Shown: positions 18,627 to 27,912, counted from the first letter of the stretch. The stretch is DNA of 64,000 nucleotides from Corynebacterium silvaticum (GCF_004382825.2 NZ_SDQO02000005.1:30364-94363); one strand, 5' to 3'. Numbers and translations: made by a program. Notes: generated from the sequence alone by a model not told the origin.

Positions 18627-19115
18627 ATGGCCATACACGCTGTTTGCCCCGGTTCTTTTGACCCAGTAACAAAAGGTCATATTGACATTATTGGCCGTGC
18701 TGCCGAAATGTATGACCACGTGACTGTCTTAGTTACCGCGAATCCGAATAAGCCCTCCGGCATGTTCAACGTTGAAGAACGCAAAGATCTGATTCGGGCG
18801 GCAGTACTAGAGGTCGGGGGACTGGACAATGTCTCTGTGGATCATTGGGGCGGACTTTTAGTCGATTACACAAACACCCATAATGTGAGCGTTCTGGTGA
18901 AAGGACTACGCACGGCCCTTGACTATGAGTATGAGCTTCCGATGGCACAGATGAATAGGAAGCTGTCCGGGATTGATACGGCATTCCTGATGACTGATCC
19001 GGCTTATGGTTATATCTCCTCGACTTTGTGTAAAGAGGTTGTTAAATACGGCGGAAATGTTGATGACATGCTCCCGGCTGCAGTTTCTGCGGCAATGAAA
19101 CAAAAACTCGGCTAG
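18627..19115 (+). CDS. coaD: Phosphopantetheine adenylyltransferase
   Basis: Converts 4'-phosphopantetheine to dephospho-CoA. The nucleotidyltransferase motif T-K-G-H is at residues 15-18 in GSFDPVTKGH, and the C-terminal ISSTLCKEV replaces the usual ISSTxVR. ATG 18627 is chosen over TTG 18624 because AAGGA at 18616-18620 is at good spacing. Length 162 aa is normal. The next CoA gene, coaE, is also in the window at 33.5 kb. Confidence 0.96.
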   Translation: MAIHAVCPGSFDPVTKGHIDIIGRAAEMYDHVTVLVTANPNKPSGMFNVEERKDLIRAAVLEVGGLDNVSVDHWGGLLVDYTNTHNVSVLVKGLRTALDYEYELPMAQMNRKLSGIDTAFLMTDPAYGYISSTLCKEVVKYGGNVDDMLPAAVSAAMKQKLG

Positions 19116-19174
19116 CGGTGTAAACGGCCTCCTAAAAGTGGGGGACGCGTCAACATTTGTGTGTGGTTCTGGTA

Positions 19175-19193
19175 ATTTGAGTCACACTCAAAT
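19175..19193. promoter_or_regulatory. Perfect palindrome just upstream of the TauE-type permease
   Basis: ATTTGAGT at 19175-19182 and ACTCAAAT at 19186-19193 form a perfect 8-bp inverted repeat around CAC, 22 bases before the start codon. The size and spacing suit a dimeric repressor overlapping the promoter or transcription start. The regulator is not identified. Confidence 0.5.
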
Positions 19194-19214
19194 CTTTTGG
19201 ATGCTAGGAGCGGT

Positions 19215-19958
19215 ATGGGTCTCGCGCTGTTGGTTTTTGCGATCGTAGCTATCGGATCGTTATTACAGCGAGTATCAGGCATGGGGCTGGGGCTAGTTGC
19301 TGGTTCGATTCTGAACATCGTGATGGGGCCGATAGAAGGAATACTGGTGGTTAACCTCCTAGCCGCTATCAACGCAACTATGACCACTGTGATCGTGCGC
19401 AAGAGCGTCGATTGGAAAAAGTTTTGGCTCATTGCTCCGGTACTCGTGCTTGGTGCGATTCCTGGCGCATGGCTCATTACGGTTGTATCGGGGCCAACGC
19501 TGCAGGTTGTGGTGGGAACTCTGCTCCTCAGTGCACTTGCCATAGTGACCTTTGGGGTTCAGCGTATTCCCCACGCTCAAGGAAGAGCGCCCGCTGTTAT
19601 CGCAGGTATCATCGCTGGTTTTATGAATACCCTTGCTGGCATCGCAGGGCCGGCTATTACTGTTTACGCGCAGGTGGCTAGGTGGCCGCAAGTACCTTTT
19701 GCGGCGACGCTGCAACCAATCTTCATAGTCTCAGGCCTGGTTTCGTTGACAGTAAAAGTAGCGTCAGGGGCGGGAACGGTGGCATCGGTGACTCCCTGGG
19801 TATGGATCTTTGGGATACTCGGCATGATCGCTGGAATTTTTATTGGTGCGAGAGCCTCCCAAAAGATTCCTCGTTCTACGGCAAGAAAGATTTCTCTGAG
19901 CGTGGCAACGCTAGGAGGCGTTATGGTTCTGCTCCGAGTCTTGGTAGGGCTCTTCTGA
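19215..19958 (+). CDS. TauE/SafE-family membrane permease
   Basis: A 247-aa polytopic protein, about seven or eight hydrophobic segments, of the TauE/SafE (DUF81) sulfite/anion exporter group. The duplicated GMGLGLVAG... and AGIIAGFMNTLAGIAGPAITVYA segments are typical. ATG 19215 is preceded by AGGAG at 19206-19210; a TTG at 19197 would put the palindrome inside the leader. Substrate cannot be told from the sequence. It is followed by the broken phzF gene after 24 bases. Confidence 0.8.
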   Translation: MGLALLVFAIVAIGSLLQRVSGMGLGLVAGSILNIVMGPIEGILVVNLLAAINATMTTVIVRKSVDWKKFWLIAPVLVLGAIPGAWLITVVSGPTLQVVVGTLLLSALAIVTFGVQRIPHAQGRAPAVIAGIIAGFMNTLAGIAGPAITVYAQVARWPQVPFAATLQPIFIVSGLVSLTVKVASGAGTVASVTPWVWIFGILGMIAGIFIGARASQKIPRSTARKISLSVATLGGVMVLLRVLVGLF

Positions 19959-19982
19959 CCTTAAGACACATATATTTGACTC

Positions 19983-20808
19983 ATGCGTGTTTCCTACGTT
20001 GATGTTTTCTCCACCGGACCTTTAAGCGGTAACCCTGTGGCTGTAGTCCACGATGCCGACCAATTGTCGCAACACCAGATGCAGCGCTTTGCGGCATGGA
20101 CAAATTTATCGGAAACTACTTTTCTCCTTGAGCTAACAACTCCCAACGCAGACTATAGAGTCAGAATTTTTAGCCCCACCAAGGAATTTCCCTTTGCCGG
20201 ACACCCCACCTTGGGTTCTGCGGCCGCGTGGCTTGCCGCAGGCGGAGTGATGCAGGGAGCACACATTGTCCAGGAATGCTCCGTGGGCTTAGTCCCGATA
20301 CAGATCAATAAAGACGTGTTGTCTTTTCAAGCGCCTGCCCTGTTGGATACGTCGCCGCTTTCTCCGGAACAGATCCAACGCATTCCGCAGGCCTTGGGTG
20401 TAGTCCTTGATGACATCGTAAAAATTCAGCGAATTGACAATGGAACAGGATGGATCGGCGTTCTGCTTAGTCCCGGAGTCGACATACGAGGTATTAATCC
20501 ACACTATGCGCTGATGGGCGGGCTCAAGCTTGGAGTGGTCAGCCTCCTGGACCCCAGCGACGGTGATGCCATGGAAGTACGCGCCTTCAACCCAAACATA
20601 GGGGAGGACCCGGTTACAGGGAGCCTGAATGCGGGGTTAGCTCAATGGCTTATCGGTGAGGAGATAGTCCCTTCCTCCTACTCAGCGCGTCAGGGGGCCG
20701 TACTAGGGCGGGTCGGAAAATCTTTGTCTCGCAGCGTGCCGACGCCCTGTGGGTAGGAGGGTAGGAGGACAATGCGCGCTTGCTATCAGCGGAACCGTGA
20801 ACATGTAG
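19983..20808 (+). pseudogene. PhzF-family isomerase-like protein, C-terminus broken by two lesions
   Basis: The 257-aa open frame 19983-20756 is a PhzF/YddE-type protein (VDVFSTGPLSGNPVAVV, SPTKEFPFAGHPTLGSA, NPNIGEDPVTGSLNAGLA). The conserved end is lost after LGRVGK. Two changes explain it. An A seems missing from AAAA at 20717-20720; restoring it gives IFVSQRADALWVGG. Then GTAGGAGG is exactly duplicated at 20753-20760 and 20761-20768; removing one copy gives WVGGQCALAISGTVNM and a stop at 20806-20808. The repaired product would be 272 aa, normal for the family. The truncated form lacks the last strands and is probably inactive. Confidence 0.8.
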
Positions 20809-20818
20809 CTACAACAAT

Positions 20819-20850
20819 GCCCGAGGCGCTGTGTTCTCAGAGCCTCGGGC
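20819..20850. terminator. Hairpin between phzF and the amino-acid importer operon
   Basis: GCCCGAGGC at 20819-20827 pairs with GCCTCGGGC at 20842-20850 over a 14-nt loop, between convergent units. T-runs are weak, so this is a probable rather than certain terminator of the minus-strand transporter operon. Confidence 0.55.
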
Positions 20851-20866
20851 ATAAAGTTAAAGAGTT

Positions 20867-21634
20867 TTAGAGCAAGCTGGAGAGGAACGTCTTGGTGCGT
20901 TCGTGCTGAGGATTATCAATAACCTGACGAGCATCATCGATTTCAACGATCACACCACCATCCATGAAGGCGACGGTATCTGCGACTTCACGGGCAAAGC
21001 CCATCTCATGCGTGACCACCAACATGGTCATGCCACCTTCTGCAAGATCGCGCATCACTCTCAGAACTTCTCCTACCAACTCTGGGTCGAGGGCGGAGGT
21101 GGGCTCGTCGAAAAGCATAAGTTTGGGTTCCATGGCTACCGCACGCGCGATGGCTACGCGCTGCTGCTGGCCGCCAGAAAGCTGAGCTGGGTAAGCGTCT
21201 GCCTTATGCTGCAAACCGACTTGCGCGAGTAGCTCCATGGCTTTGGCGCGAGCCTCGGGCTCCGGCACACCTTTGACGTGAATAGGAGCCTCTATGATGT
21301 TTTCGATTGCGGTTCTGTGCGGGAACAAATTGAAGCCTTGGAACACCATGCCGATGTCGGCGCGTTGACGTGCGGCTTCTTTCTCGGAAATCTCGTAGAG
21401 GATTCCGTCGCGCTCTTTATAACCGATCAGCTCACCATCCACATACAAACGACCAGCGTTGATCTTTTCCAGGTGGTTAACGCATCGCAAAAGCGTGGAT
21501 TTACCCGACCCCGAGGGGCCAATGAGACAGGTCACAGATCCCTGAGGAACTTCAAGATCGATGCCCTTGAGGACCTCAATCTGTCCGAAGTTCTTGCACA
21601 ACTGCTGCGCACTAATCATGAGATTGTCAGTCAT
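20867..21634 (-). CDS. Polar amino-acid ABC transporter ATPase, GlnQ/HisP type
   Basis: ATP-binding subunit of a polar amino-acid importer, 255 aa. Walker [10 protein letters not shown] is at residues 39-47, followed by the Q-loop [10 protein letters not shown], signature LSGGQQQR and Walker [17 protein letters not shown] 21634 is preferred; a TTG at 21640 would overlap the permease stop. It is the third gene of a binding protein-permease-ATPase operon. In C. glutamicum the syntenic set cg1504-1502 is reported as an arginine importer; that assignment is from memory and not provable here. Confidence 0.92.
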   Translation of the reverse strand: MTDNLMISAQQLCKNFGQIEVLKGIDLEVPQGSVTCLIGPSGSGKSTLLRCVNHLEKINAGRLYVDGELIGYKERDGILYEISEKEAARQRADIGMVFQGFNLFPHRTAIENIIEAPIHVKGVPEPEARAKAMELLAQVGLQHKADAYPAQLSGGQQQRVAIARAVAMEPKLMLFDEPTSALDPELVGEVLRVMRDLAEGGMTMLVVTHEMGFAREVADTVAFMDGGVIVEIDDARQVIDNPQHERTKTFLSSLL

Positions 21635-21636
21635 TA

Positions 21637-22593
21637 TCAAGCGCCTTTCTGCGGGTTACGTGGGTGTCGGTGCTGCCGCATAGGAGGCTCGGCGACGATA
21701 TTGACGTTTTTGGGGAGGGTGCCTTCTGCGTCGGCAAGCGCTGCAAGCTGGCGAGCAGTCAGCTCACGCGTTGCGCCTCGGTCGAAGTACTTTTCCAAGT
21801 AACTTTGCGCGACCATCAACAGCGAGGTAATAGCCAGATACCACGTTGCGGCCACCAGAAGCAGGGGTACCGGATCGAACAGTGCTGCAGCGATGTCTGT
21901 GGCGCGGCCGTAAAGCTCAGCGGTGTAAGGGATTGCTACGACCAAGGACGTGGTCTTGAGCAAAGAAATAAACTCGTTGCCCGTAGGAGGGACAATAATA
22001 CGCATCGCTTGGGGCAGGACCGTACGACGAATGGTCATCCACCAGCTCATACCCAAGGCTTTGGAAGCTTCAGTCTGTCCCTCGGGAACCGCCTGCAATC
22101 CAGAACGGATGATTTCTGCCATATATGCGGCCTCGTTGAGACCGAGTCCTAAAACCGCGAGTAGGAACATGTTGGAAAGGGCATTTTCCAAGGATATTTC
22201 TGTAAAGCCAAGGTTGACTGTTTGATACAGCGAACCGAGGAGCCCCCAGAAGACGAGCTGGACGTAAACCGGAGTTCCACGGAAAATCCACAGATAGAAC
22301 CACGAGACAGTGCGCAGGACTGGATTAGGCGACATGCGCATGACGGCCACGGCACAGCCTAAGACAACGCCCAAGATCATGGACAAGACAGTGATGGCGA
22401 GAGTATGTCCTGCGGCTAAAGCGATACGAGTATCAAAGAGATACTGAACATACGTGTCCCAACCATACGCTTCATTGGTGGCCGCGCTGATGATAAACCA
22501 GAGGAACACTAGAAGAATAAGGATGGCGGCAACCCAGCGGCCGGGGTGACGCAGCGGCTTCGCTTGGATGGGTTTCGGTTGTGGGGAAGTCAT
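21637..22593 (-). CDS. Polar amino-acid ABC transporter permease, HisM/GlnP type
   Basis: A 318-aa membrane subunit with about six hydrophobic segments. The EAA loop that contacts the ATPase is [24 protein letters not shown]. It has cytoplasmic extensions at both ends; the C-terminal 60 residues are charged and end in [10 protein letters not shown]. It lies 45 bases downstream of the binding-protein gene, with only two bases to the ATPase start. Confidence 0.92.
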   Translation of the reverse strand: MTSPQPKPIQAKPLRHPGRWVAAILILLVFLWFIISAATNEAYGWDTYVQYLFDTRIALAAGHTLAITVLSMILGVVLGCAVAVMRMSPNPVLRTVSWFYLWIFRGTPVYVQLVFWGLLGSLYQTVNLGFTEISLENALSNMFLLAVLGLGLNEAAYMAEIIRSGLQAVPEGQTEASKALGMSWWMTIRRTVLPQAMRIIVPPTGNEFISLLKTTSLVVAIPYTAELYGRATDIAAALFDPVPLLLVAATWYLAITSLLMVAQSYLEKYFDRGATRELTARQLAALADAEGTLPKNVNIVAEPPMRQHRHPRNPQKGA

Positions 22594-22638
22594 GTAGTTT
22601 CCTTATGTTTTTAGGGATAGCGGTTAATAGAGGGATGC

Positions 22639-23538
22639 TTATTGAGCGATGGGTACTTCGTTGATCATCGCTGAGGAAACAAGACCCTCATCAATTCCCC
22701 ACATTTTGAGGATTCGTTGGTAGTCACCAGTTTTAATGAGGTGCTGCAGCGCAGCGGCCAGTGCCGTACCAAGTTGAGATCCCTTAGGGACTGCAAAGCC
22801 ATGGGGCGCGGCATCGCTGATGGAACCCACTGCTTCTAGCTTTCCTTCGGACCTGGAAATAGCCCATGCCAGCACCGGCGAATCTGCGACAAAAGCATCT
22901 GCACGGCCAAGAACAAGCGCGGTCGCGGCCTGATCACTGGTCTCGTACGCCAGGACCTCGATAGGCTTTTTGCCCTGGGCTACGCAATCGTCGCTCATTG
23001 GCCTCACAATATCTGTGTCGGCGACCGTTGTGCGTTGCACTGCGATGGATAAGCCACAAGCGTTATTTGGGTCTACAGGTGAACCAACTTGTTGTCCCCA
23101 CTGAACTCCCGCATAGAGGAAATCAACAAAGTCATAATTTTTCCGCCGCTCCTCATTATCCGTAAAACCAGAGGCGCCCACATCGATGGTTCCGGCGCTG
23201 AGGGAGGGGAGAATGAGGGAAAAATCCTGCTCGATCGGCTGGTACTTAAGGCCCATGACCGATGAGGCAGCCCTCATAAGATCCATTTCCATCCCGATGA
23301 TCTCATGCCGCGAATCCTTGAACTCAAAAGGCGCGAATGGCGGGTTAGCGCTTGCTACCAGTGTGCCCTTTTCTGCAAGAGGTTGGGGGACTAGAGCAGT
23401 AATGTCGGGTACTGCGGGAGGTGAGACCTCTTCCCAGCCGTCGGGGTGACCTTGTTCTTCATTGGTCACACACGCGCTGAGTGAGACGGCAAGTGTAATT
23501 GCAGTACACAAAGCCAAGACACGGGTGAGGGATTTCAT
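22639..23538 (-). CDS. Amino-acid ABC transporter substrate-binding lipoprotein (SBP family 3)
   Basis: A 299-aa exported binding protein. The signal peptide ends in the lipobox LSAC with Cys23 as lipidation site. The SBP-3 body includes GTLVASANPPFAPFEF, MEMDLMRAASSVMGL and a hinge region LGRADAFVADSPVLAW. The family binds polar amino acids. First gene of the operon; a structured inverted-repeat element sits about 50 bases upstream of its start. Confidence 0.92.
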   Translation of the reverse strand: MKSLTRVLALCTAITLAVSLSACVTNEEQGHPDGWEEVSPPAVPDITALVPQPLAEKGTLVASANPPFAPFEFKDSRHEIIGMEMDLMRAASSVMGLKYQPIEQDFSLILPSLSAGTIDVGASGFTDNEERRKNYDFVDFLYAGVQWGQQVGSPVDPNNACGLSIAVQRTTVADTDIVRPMSDDCVAQGKKPIEVLAYETSDQAATALVLGRADAFVADSPVLAWAISRSEGKLEAVGSISDAAPHGFAVPKGSQLGTALAAALQHLIKTGDYQRILKMWGIDEGLVSSAMINEVPIAQ

Positions 23539-23585
23539 GGAGCAAATAATACCGCTTCCTACATATTATGTTAATCGACAGGCTA

Positions 23586-23652
23586 AAAGCCATGGAAAAC
23601 GATGCAACCCCGCAATATCTTGCACGAGGGGAGCTATCACATCCATGGCTTT
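23586..23652. other. Nested inverted repeat upstream of the amino-acid importer operon
   Basis: AAAGCCATGGA at 23586-23596 and TCCATGGCTTT at 23642-23652 are a perfect 11-bp inverted repeat 45 nt apart. Inside lie CCCC...GGGG and, within that, GCAA-TATC-TTGC, so a multi-layer stem can form. It lies between the DUF368 stop and the binding-protein start on the minus strand, and could be a 5' leader structure or an end-of-transcript element. Confidence 0.4.
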
Positions 23653-23693
23653 GCTCAGCCGAACTCGGTGGAGTTTAAGGAGAAAACCTTAAG

Positions 23694-24635
23694 CTAAGCG
23701 GTTTCTGATTCGGTGTTGGGCTTGGTGTTAAAACGACGTTCTACCAGCATGATCGCTGCCACAATTCCGCCTCCAACAAGGATCAAAAGAATGGTCATGC
23801 CGATGTTTCCGAAAGGTGCCGCAGGGGAGCCGGAAAGATCCTGCCAAGGCCACAATACACGTAGCGAACCAAGCATTAACCCCGCCATGGTAGCCAGTGT
23901 GATTGTTCGGTGAACAGTAATCAGGTAATCCAGAACCTTGATAAAGCACGCAATTCCGGTCAATGCGCCAAGCGCAAATATGGCCATGACCGTGAGGTTA
24001 CGGTCGCTGACCGCTCCGATGACTGGAGCGTAGAGGCCCAAAGACAAGAGGATGAAAGAGCCAGAAATGCCGGGCAAAACCAGGGCGCATACTGCTATCG
24101 CAGCCGCGAAGAAGATCACGACTAACGACGGATCAGTTTTTTCCTCAGAAGTAAAACCTGTGCCGATAAACGTAAGGATCGCCGCGATAACGAAAGCCGC
24201 AATGATAGCCACGCGTTTTTGCGAGTAGTCTTTTCGGGAAATCATGAGCAATGGCACCGTAATAGAAACAGCCACCATGCCTAGGAAGAGAGCGCGAGCG
24301 GATTGCCCATGATTTTCCACGAAATTATGCATCACAGAAGAAAGCAAAAGAACCGTGGTCACCATGCCAAATCCTACGCATGCGAGGAAGAGCCATTCCA
24401 CGCGTCGTGCTGCTTCCTTTAACCCGGATGGGTTAGTAAACATGGTGCGAACTAAATGGAGTAGGGCATGACCATTGTGGATAGCTCGTTCATAAATACC
24501 TACGACGAGTGCAACAGTGCCGCCGGAAACGCCGGGAACCATCTCAGCAAGACCAATAAGTCCGCCTGCGATGACGTGCAAAATGGAACCGGAGAAGGAT
24601 GAGGACCTGGTAGTCGCTTGGGGTGTGGCTGCCAT
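23694..24635 (-). CDS. DUF368 polytopic membrane protein (PopT-type)
   Basis: A 313-aa protein with about eight to ten hydrophobic segments and the family signatures GGLIGLAEMVPGVSGGTVALVVGIYE near the N-terminus and LVLPGISGSFILLSLGLY in the second half, an internal duplication typical of DUF368. Family members such as PopT have been linked to return of undecaprenyl phosphate across the membrane; for this protein that is inference. ATG 24635 is preferred; an upstream start at 24707 would add 24 residues unlike the family. A 7-bp inverted repeat lies just upstream. Confidence 0.85.
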   Translation of the reverse strand: MAATPQATTRSSSFSGSILHVIAGGLIGLAEMVPGVSGGTVALVVGIYERAIHNGHALLHLVRTMFTNPSGLKEAARRVEWLFLACVGFGMVTTVLLLSSVMHNFVENHGQSARALFLGMVAVSITVPLLMISRKDYSQKRVAIIAAFVIAAILTFIGTGFTSEEKTDPSLVVIFFAAAIAVCALVLPGISGSFILLSLGLYAPVIGAVSDRNLTVMAIFALGALTGIACFIKVLDYLITVHRTITLATMAGLMLGSLRVLWPWQDLSGSPAAPFGNIGMTILLILVGGGIVAAIMLVERRFNTKPNTESETA

Positions 24636-24652
24636 GAACCGCTTTCTTCTAG

Positions 24653-24677
24653 GTGGCCGTTGCAAGAAAGCGGCCAC
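24653..24677. promoter_or_regulatory. Inverted repeat upstream of the DUF368 gene
   Basis: GTGGCCG at 24653-24659 and CGGCCAC at 24671-24677 form a perfect 7-bp repeat over 11 bases, 18 bases upstream of the start codon on the minus strand. It could be an operator or a leader hairpin. The rest of 24636-24987 holds repeat copy 2 and no gene. Confidence 0.35.
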
Positions 24678-24803
24678 TGTAGTTGTTAAAAATGTACAGC
24701 TTGACACCTTAGACGGTTTTTTAAAGAAAGTCCTGATGGCTCACAAACCTACGCGGCATTGTGAAGAAGAAAAGCGGGGAGGAATTGGAGGAAAATTGGT
24801 AGG

Positions 24804-24885
24804 AATGTCGTTTTTGAGAACGCTAGCGAGTATGCCGTTAGTAAAATCCCAGGACAAGATTTCTAGCGTTCTCAAAAACGACATT
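24804..24885. repeat. Palindromic intergenic repeat, copy 2
   Basis: Perfect 23-bp arms at 24804-24826 and 24863-24885 enclose 36 nt. Arms match copies 1 and 3 base for base over TGTCGTTTTTGAGAACGCTA. The loop shares GTAAAA-x2-CCAGGAC and ATTT with copy 3 at identical spacing. It lies between the polA stop and the DUF368 start, both on the minus strand. Confidence 0.9.
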
Positions 24886-24987
24886 TTGCTCCTAACGTCG
24901 AGGCAGCAGGTCACGACACGTGAAAACAAAAGTGCGCTTGAAGGCTGCCTTGCCAACAAACGGACTTTCAGCTGTTACATCCACCGA

Positions 24988-27648
24988 CTAGTGGGCTGCT
25001 ACTTCCCAGTTAGGGCCGCTACCTGCTGAGACCTCAAGAGGTACACGCAAAGAAATGGCCGCGTTCATTTCCTTTTCCACTATTTCACGCACCTGTTCCA
25101 ACTCGTTTGGTGCAATTTCCACCACGAGTTCGTCGTGAACCTGCAGCAGCACACGAGAGGCAACCCCAGCCTTTTTCAGCTCATGGTCAACACGGATCAT
25201 TGCGACCTTGATAATGTCTGCGGCTGTTCCCTGGATAGGGGCATTAAGTGCAGCGCGTTCTGCGTTTTCGCGAGCCACTCGGTTATCTGAACCAAGCTCA
25301 GGAAGGTACCGACGCCTACCGAACAACGTGGAGGTAAATCCATCTTTTCGAGCCTGCTCCACCACGTTATCCAGATACTGTTTTACTCCACCAAAACGCT
25401 CAAAATAGCTCGTCATAATCTGCTTGGCTTCGCCAGCAGGAATATTTAGCTGCTGCCCGAGACCAAAGGCCGATAGCCCATAGACCAAGCCATAGCTCAT
25501 CGCTTTTACTCGACGACGCAATTCTGGCGTCACCTGATCCACCGGGACCTCGAAAACTCTAGAGCCTACGTAGTTATGGAGATCTTCGCCTTTACGATAG
25601 GCCTCAATAAGACCAGGATCCTCAGAAAGATGGGACATCACACGCATTTCAATCTGGGAATAATCCGCGGTGAGGAGCGTTTCATACCCTTCGCCCACGA
25701 CAAATGCCGATCGAATTTTCCTACCGTCTTGCGTACGAACCGGGATGTTTTGCAGATTGGGTTCTGTTGAGCTTAAACGCCCTGTAGAAGCAACGGTCTG
25801 ATTAAAGGTCGTGTGGATACGGCCATCCGACCCGACTGCTTTAATGAGACCTTCTAGCGTTGTTTTCAGTTTCTGATTCTCACGGTGTGCAAGAAGATGA
25901 TCGAGGAAGGGGTCCGGATGTTTAACAGCTAACGCCTCAATCTCTTTAGCAGCTGTGGAGTATCCCGTCTTTGTCTTTTTGGTTTTAGGCAAGCCCAGAG
26001 TCTCAAAAAGAACGACTTGGAGCTGTTTGGGGCTCGAAAGATTTAAGGATGGATCACCCGCGATATTCCGAGCGGCCTCTTCATGCTCTTGAACTCGCTC
26101 GATAAAAACTTTTAGCTGATCTTCTAGAGTTTCCACATCAACTGCGATGCCAGCGGCTTCCATCCGCGCCAGGATCAACGTGAGCGGCAATTCAAGATCG
26201 CGGTATAGCTCGAAGGAATCAATAGCTTCTAACTGCTTGGTCAGCTCCTCGGAAAGCTCAAGAATTGCAATGACAGAATCGATGAGCTCTTCCGAGCCGG
26301 GAGCATCGAGAAGCGAAAGCTGCCCCTGAGATTCCTCTCCAGAGAGCTGACGCTGCAGATGGCGCTGATAAACGTCTTTCAAATCATAAGTGCGTTGACC
26401 CGGCCTAAGAAGATATGCGGCAATGGCTGTATCGTGGGCAATTCCGTTGAGATCAAACCCACGGCCGGAGAGCATATGGAAAGCCGCTTTTGCTTCGTGC
26501 AAATACTTGGGGCTTTCACTACTCAGCCACTGCGCCAGAGCCTTTTCATCTTTCGGGTCAATATCTGAAAGATCGATGGCGATTACGCGCCGTTGCTTAT
26601 CTGCGATCGCTAAAGCTTCAGCATCTCCGGTCGCCGGGGTGCCTCGTCCACGCACATATATAGCAAGACCTTCGCCCTCACGTTGCGCTAGCCACTCGCT
26701 AAGAGCTGTCTGCTCCACGGTGACTTCAGCACGCTCTTCCGTGATTGCTGTGCTTGCATCGGCCCCCACTGCTCCCATCACGCGTTCGCGCAGGTTGGTG
26801 CCAAATTCGAGCTCATCAAATTTTTCAGCCACGCCTGCTACCTGCGCCGGTTTGAGACCCAGTTCGTCGGGGGAATATGGCAACTCAAGATCTTTTACCA
26901 TCTCCGTCAGCGTCCGGTTCATCCGAACCTGCTCTAAACGCTCACGGAAGCTCGTGCCAGCTTTACCTTTGATGTCATCAGCGTGCTCCAGTAGCTGATC
27001 AAGGCTGCCGTACTCCACGATCCATTTGGTAGCTGTTTTGGGACCCACGCCGGGAATGTTGGGCAGGTTATCCGAAGGGTCTCCTCGCAATGCAGCAAAG
27101 TCTGGATATTGCGCAGGTGTGAGGCCATATTTTTCTTCCACCGCTTCAGGGGTAAAGCGATGGAGCACTGAGACCCCGCGCATCGGGTAAAGAACGGTTG
27201 TGGTCTCGTTGACAAGCTGGAAGGAATCACGGTCGCCTGTGACGATGAGAGTCTCAAATCCCAGTGGCTGCGCGGCGGTTGCCAGCGTAGCGATGACGTC
27301 GTCTGCCTCGTAGTTCTCTTTTCCCAGGGTGGTGATCCCCAAAGCTTCAAGAACCTCTTTAATGAGCTCGACCTGGCCTTTGAACTCTGGCGGCGTGGCT
27401 TCACGCTGAGCCTTATACTCAGGGAACATGTCTGTGCGGAAAGTCTTCCGGCCAATATCAAAAGCCACCGCCACGTGAGACGGCTTCTCCTCGTTCAAAA
27501 GAGAAGAGAGCATCGATAGGAATCCATAGACAGCGTTGGTCGCTTGCCCACCTGATGTGGAAAAGTTTTCGGCCGGCAGCGCATAAAACGCGCGGAACGC
27601 CATCGAGTGGCCGTCGATAAGCATTAAACGGTTGCTAGTTGAAGTCAC
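24988..27648 (-). CDS. polA: DNA polymerase I
   Basis: Repair and Okazaki-fragment polymerase, 886 aa. Residues 1 to about 300 form the 5' nuclease domain (LMLIDGHSMAFRAFYALP, VTGDRDSFQLV, LPNIPGVGPKTATKW). The middle exonuclease-like region lacks the acidic proofreading residues, as in actinobacterial PolI. The polymerase domain has motif A LTADYSQIEMRV near 663, motif B RRRVKAMSYGLVYGLSAFGL and motif C VHDELV near 836. It is divergent from the tRNA gene. Confidence 0.97.
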   Translation of the reverse strand: MTSTSNRLMLIDGHSMAFRAFYALPAENFSTSGGQATNAVYGFLSMLSSLLNEEKPSHVAVAFDIGRKTFRTDMFPEYKAQREATPPEFKGQVELIKEVLEALGITTLGKENYEADDVIATLATAAQPLGFETLIVTGDRDSFQLVNETTTVLYPMRGVSVLHRFTPEAVEEKYGLTPAQYPDFAALRGDPSDNLPNIPGVGPKTATKWIVEYGSLDQLLEHADDIKGKAGTSFRERLEQVRMNRTLTEMVKDLELPYSPDELGLKPAQVAGVAEKFDELEFGTNLRERVMGAVGADASTAITEERAEVTVEQTALSEWLAQREGEGLAIYVRGRGTPATGDAEALAIADKQRRVIAIDLSDIDPKDEKALAQWLSSESPKYLHEAKAAFHMLSGRGFDLNGIAHDTAIAAYLLRPGQRTYDLKDVYQRHLQRQLSGEESQGQLSLLDAPGSEELIDSVIAILELSEELTKQLEAIDSFELYRDLELPLTLILARMEAAGIAVDVETLEDQLKVFIERVQEHEEAARNIAGDPSLNLSSPKQLQVVLFETLGLPKTKKTKTGYSTAAKEIEALAVKHPDPFLDHLLAHRENQKLKTTLEGLIKAVGSDGRIHTTFNQTVASTGRLSSTEPNLQNIPVRTQDGRKIRSAFVVGEGYETLLTADYSQIEMRVMSHLSEDPGLIEAYRKGEDLHNYVGSRVFEVPVDQVTPELRRRVKAMSYGLVYGLSAFGLGQQLNIPAGEAKQIMTSYFERFGGVKQYLDNVVEQARKDGFTSTLFGRRRYLPELGSDNRVARENAERAALNAPIQGTAADIIKVAMIRVDHELKKAGVASRVLLQVHDELVVEIAPNELEQVREIVEKEMNAAISLRVPLEVSAGSGPNWEVAAH

Positions 27649-27788
27649 GTGGTTAGTCTAGTTATTTTTTGTCTCACTCACCTCCCCGCTTCCACTGGGG
27701 CCAAGCTTTGCGAGAAAATCCGAACTTTTCCCTATCTACGAGCGGATTAGCCTTTTTACGCCCATGTCCGCTAATATTTTTTTGCAGC

Positions 27789-27865
27789 GCCCCTGTATCC
27801 CAATTGGCAGAGGAAACGGATTCAAAACCCGTGCAGTGTGAGTTCGAGTCTCACCAGGGGCACCA
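27789..27865 (+). tRNA. tRNA-Leu-like, anticodon CAA, short variable loop
   Basis: A 77-nt cloverleaf including encoded CCA. Acceptor arms GCCCCTG / CAGGGGC pair fully, discriminator is A. The T arm is GTGAG-TTCGAGT-CTCAC. The anticodon arm is ACGGA-TTCAAAA-CCCGT, with an A-C mismatch closing the loop, giving anticodon CAA (Leu, codon UUG). The D arm is TCC...GGA with GG in the loop. The variable loop is only GCAGT, whereas bacterial leucine tRNAs normally carry a long variable arm. Followed by a strong terminator. Confidence 0.88.
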
Positions 27866-27870
27866 TTTAT

Positions 27871-27912
27871 AAGCGCCATCTGCTAGCTTCATGCTGGTAG
27901 ATGGCGCTTTTT
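27871..27912 (+). terminator. Intrinsic terminator of the tRNA gene
   Basis: A 17-bp stem from AAGCGCCATCTGCTAGC to GCTGGTAGATGGCGCTT (two wobble pairs) with a 5-nt loop runs into TTTTTAT, five bases after the tRNA CCA end. Confidence 0.88.
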
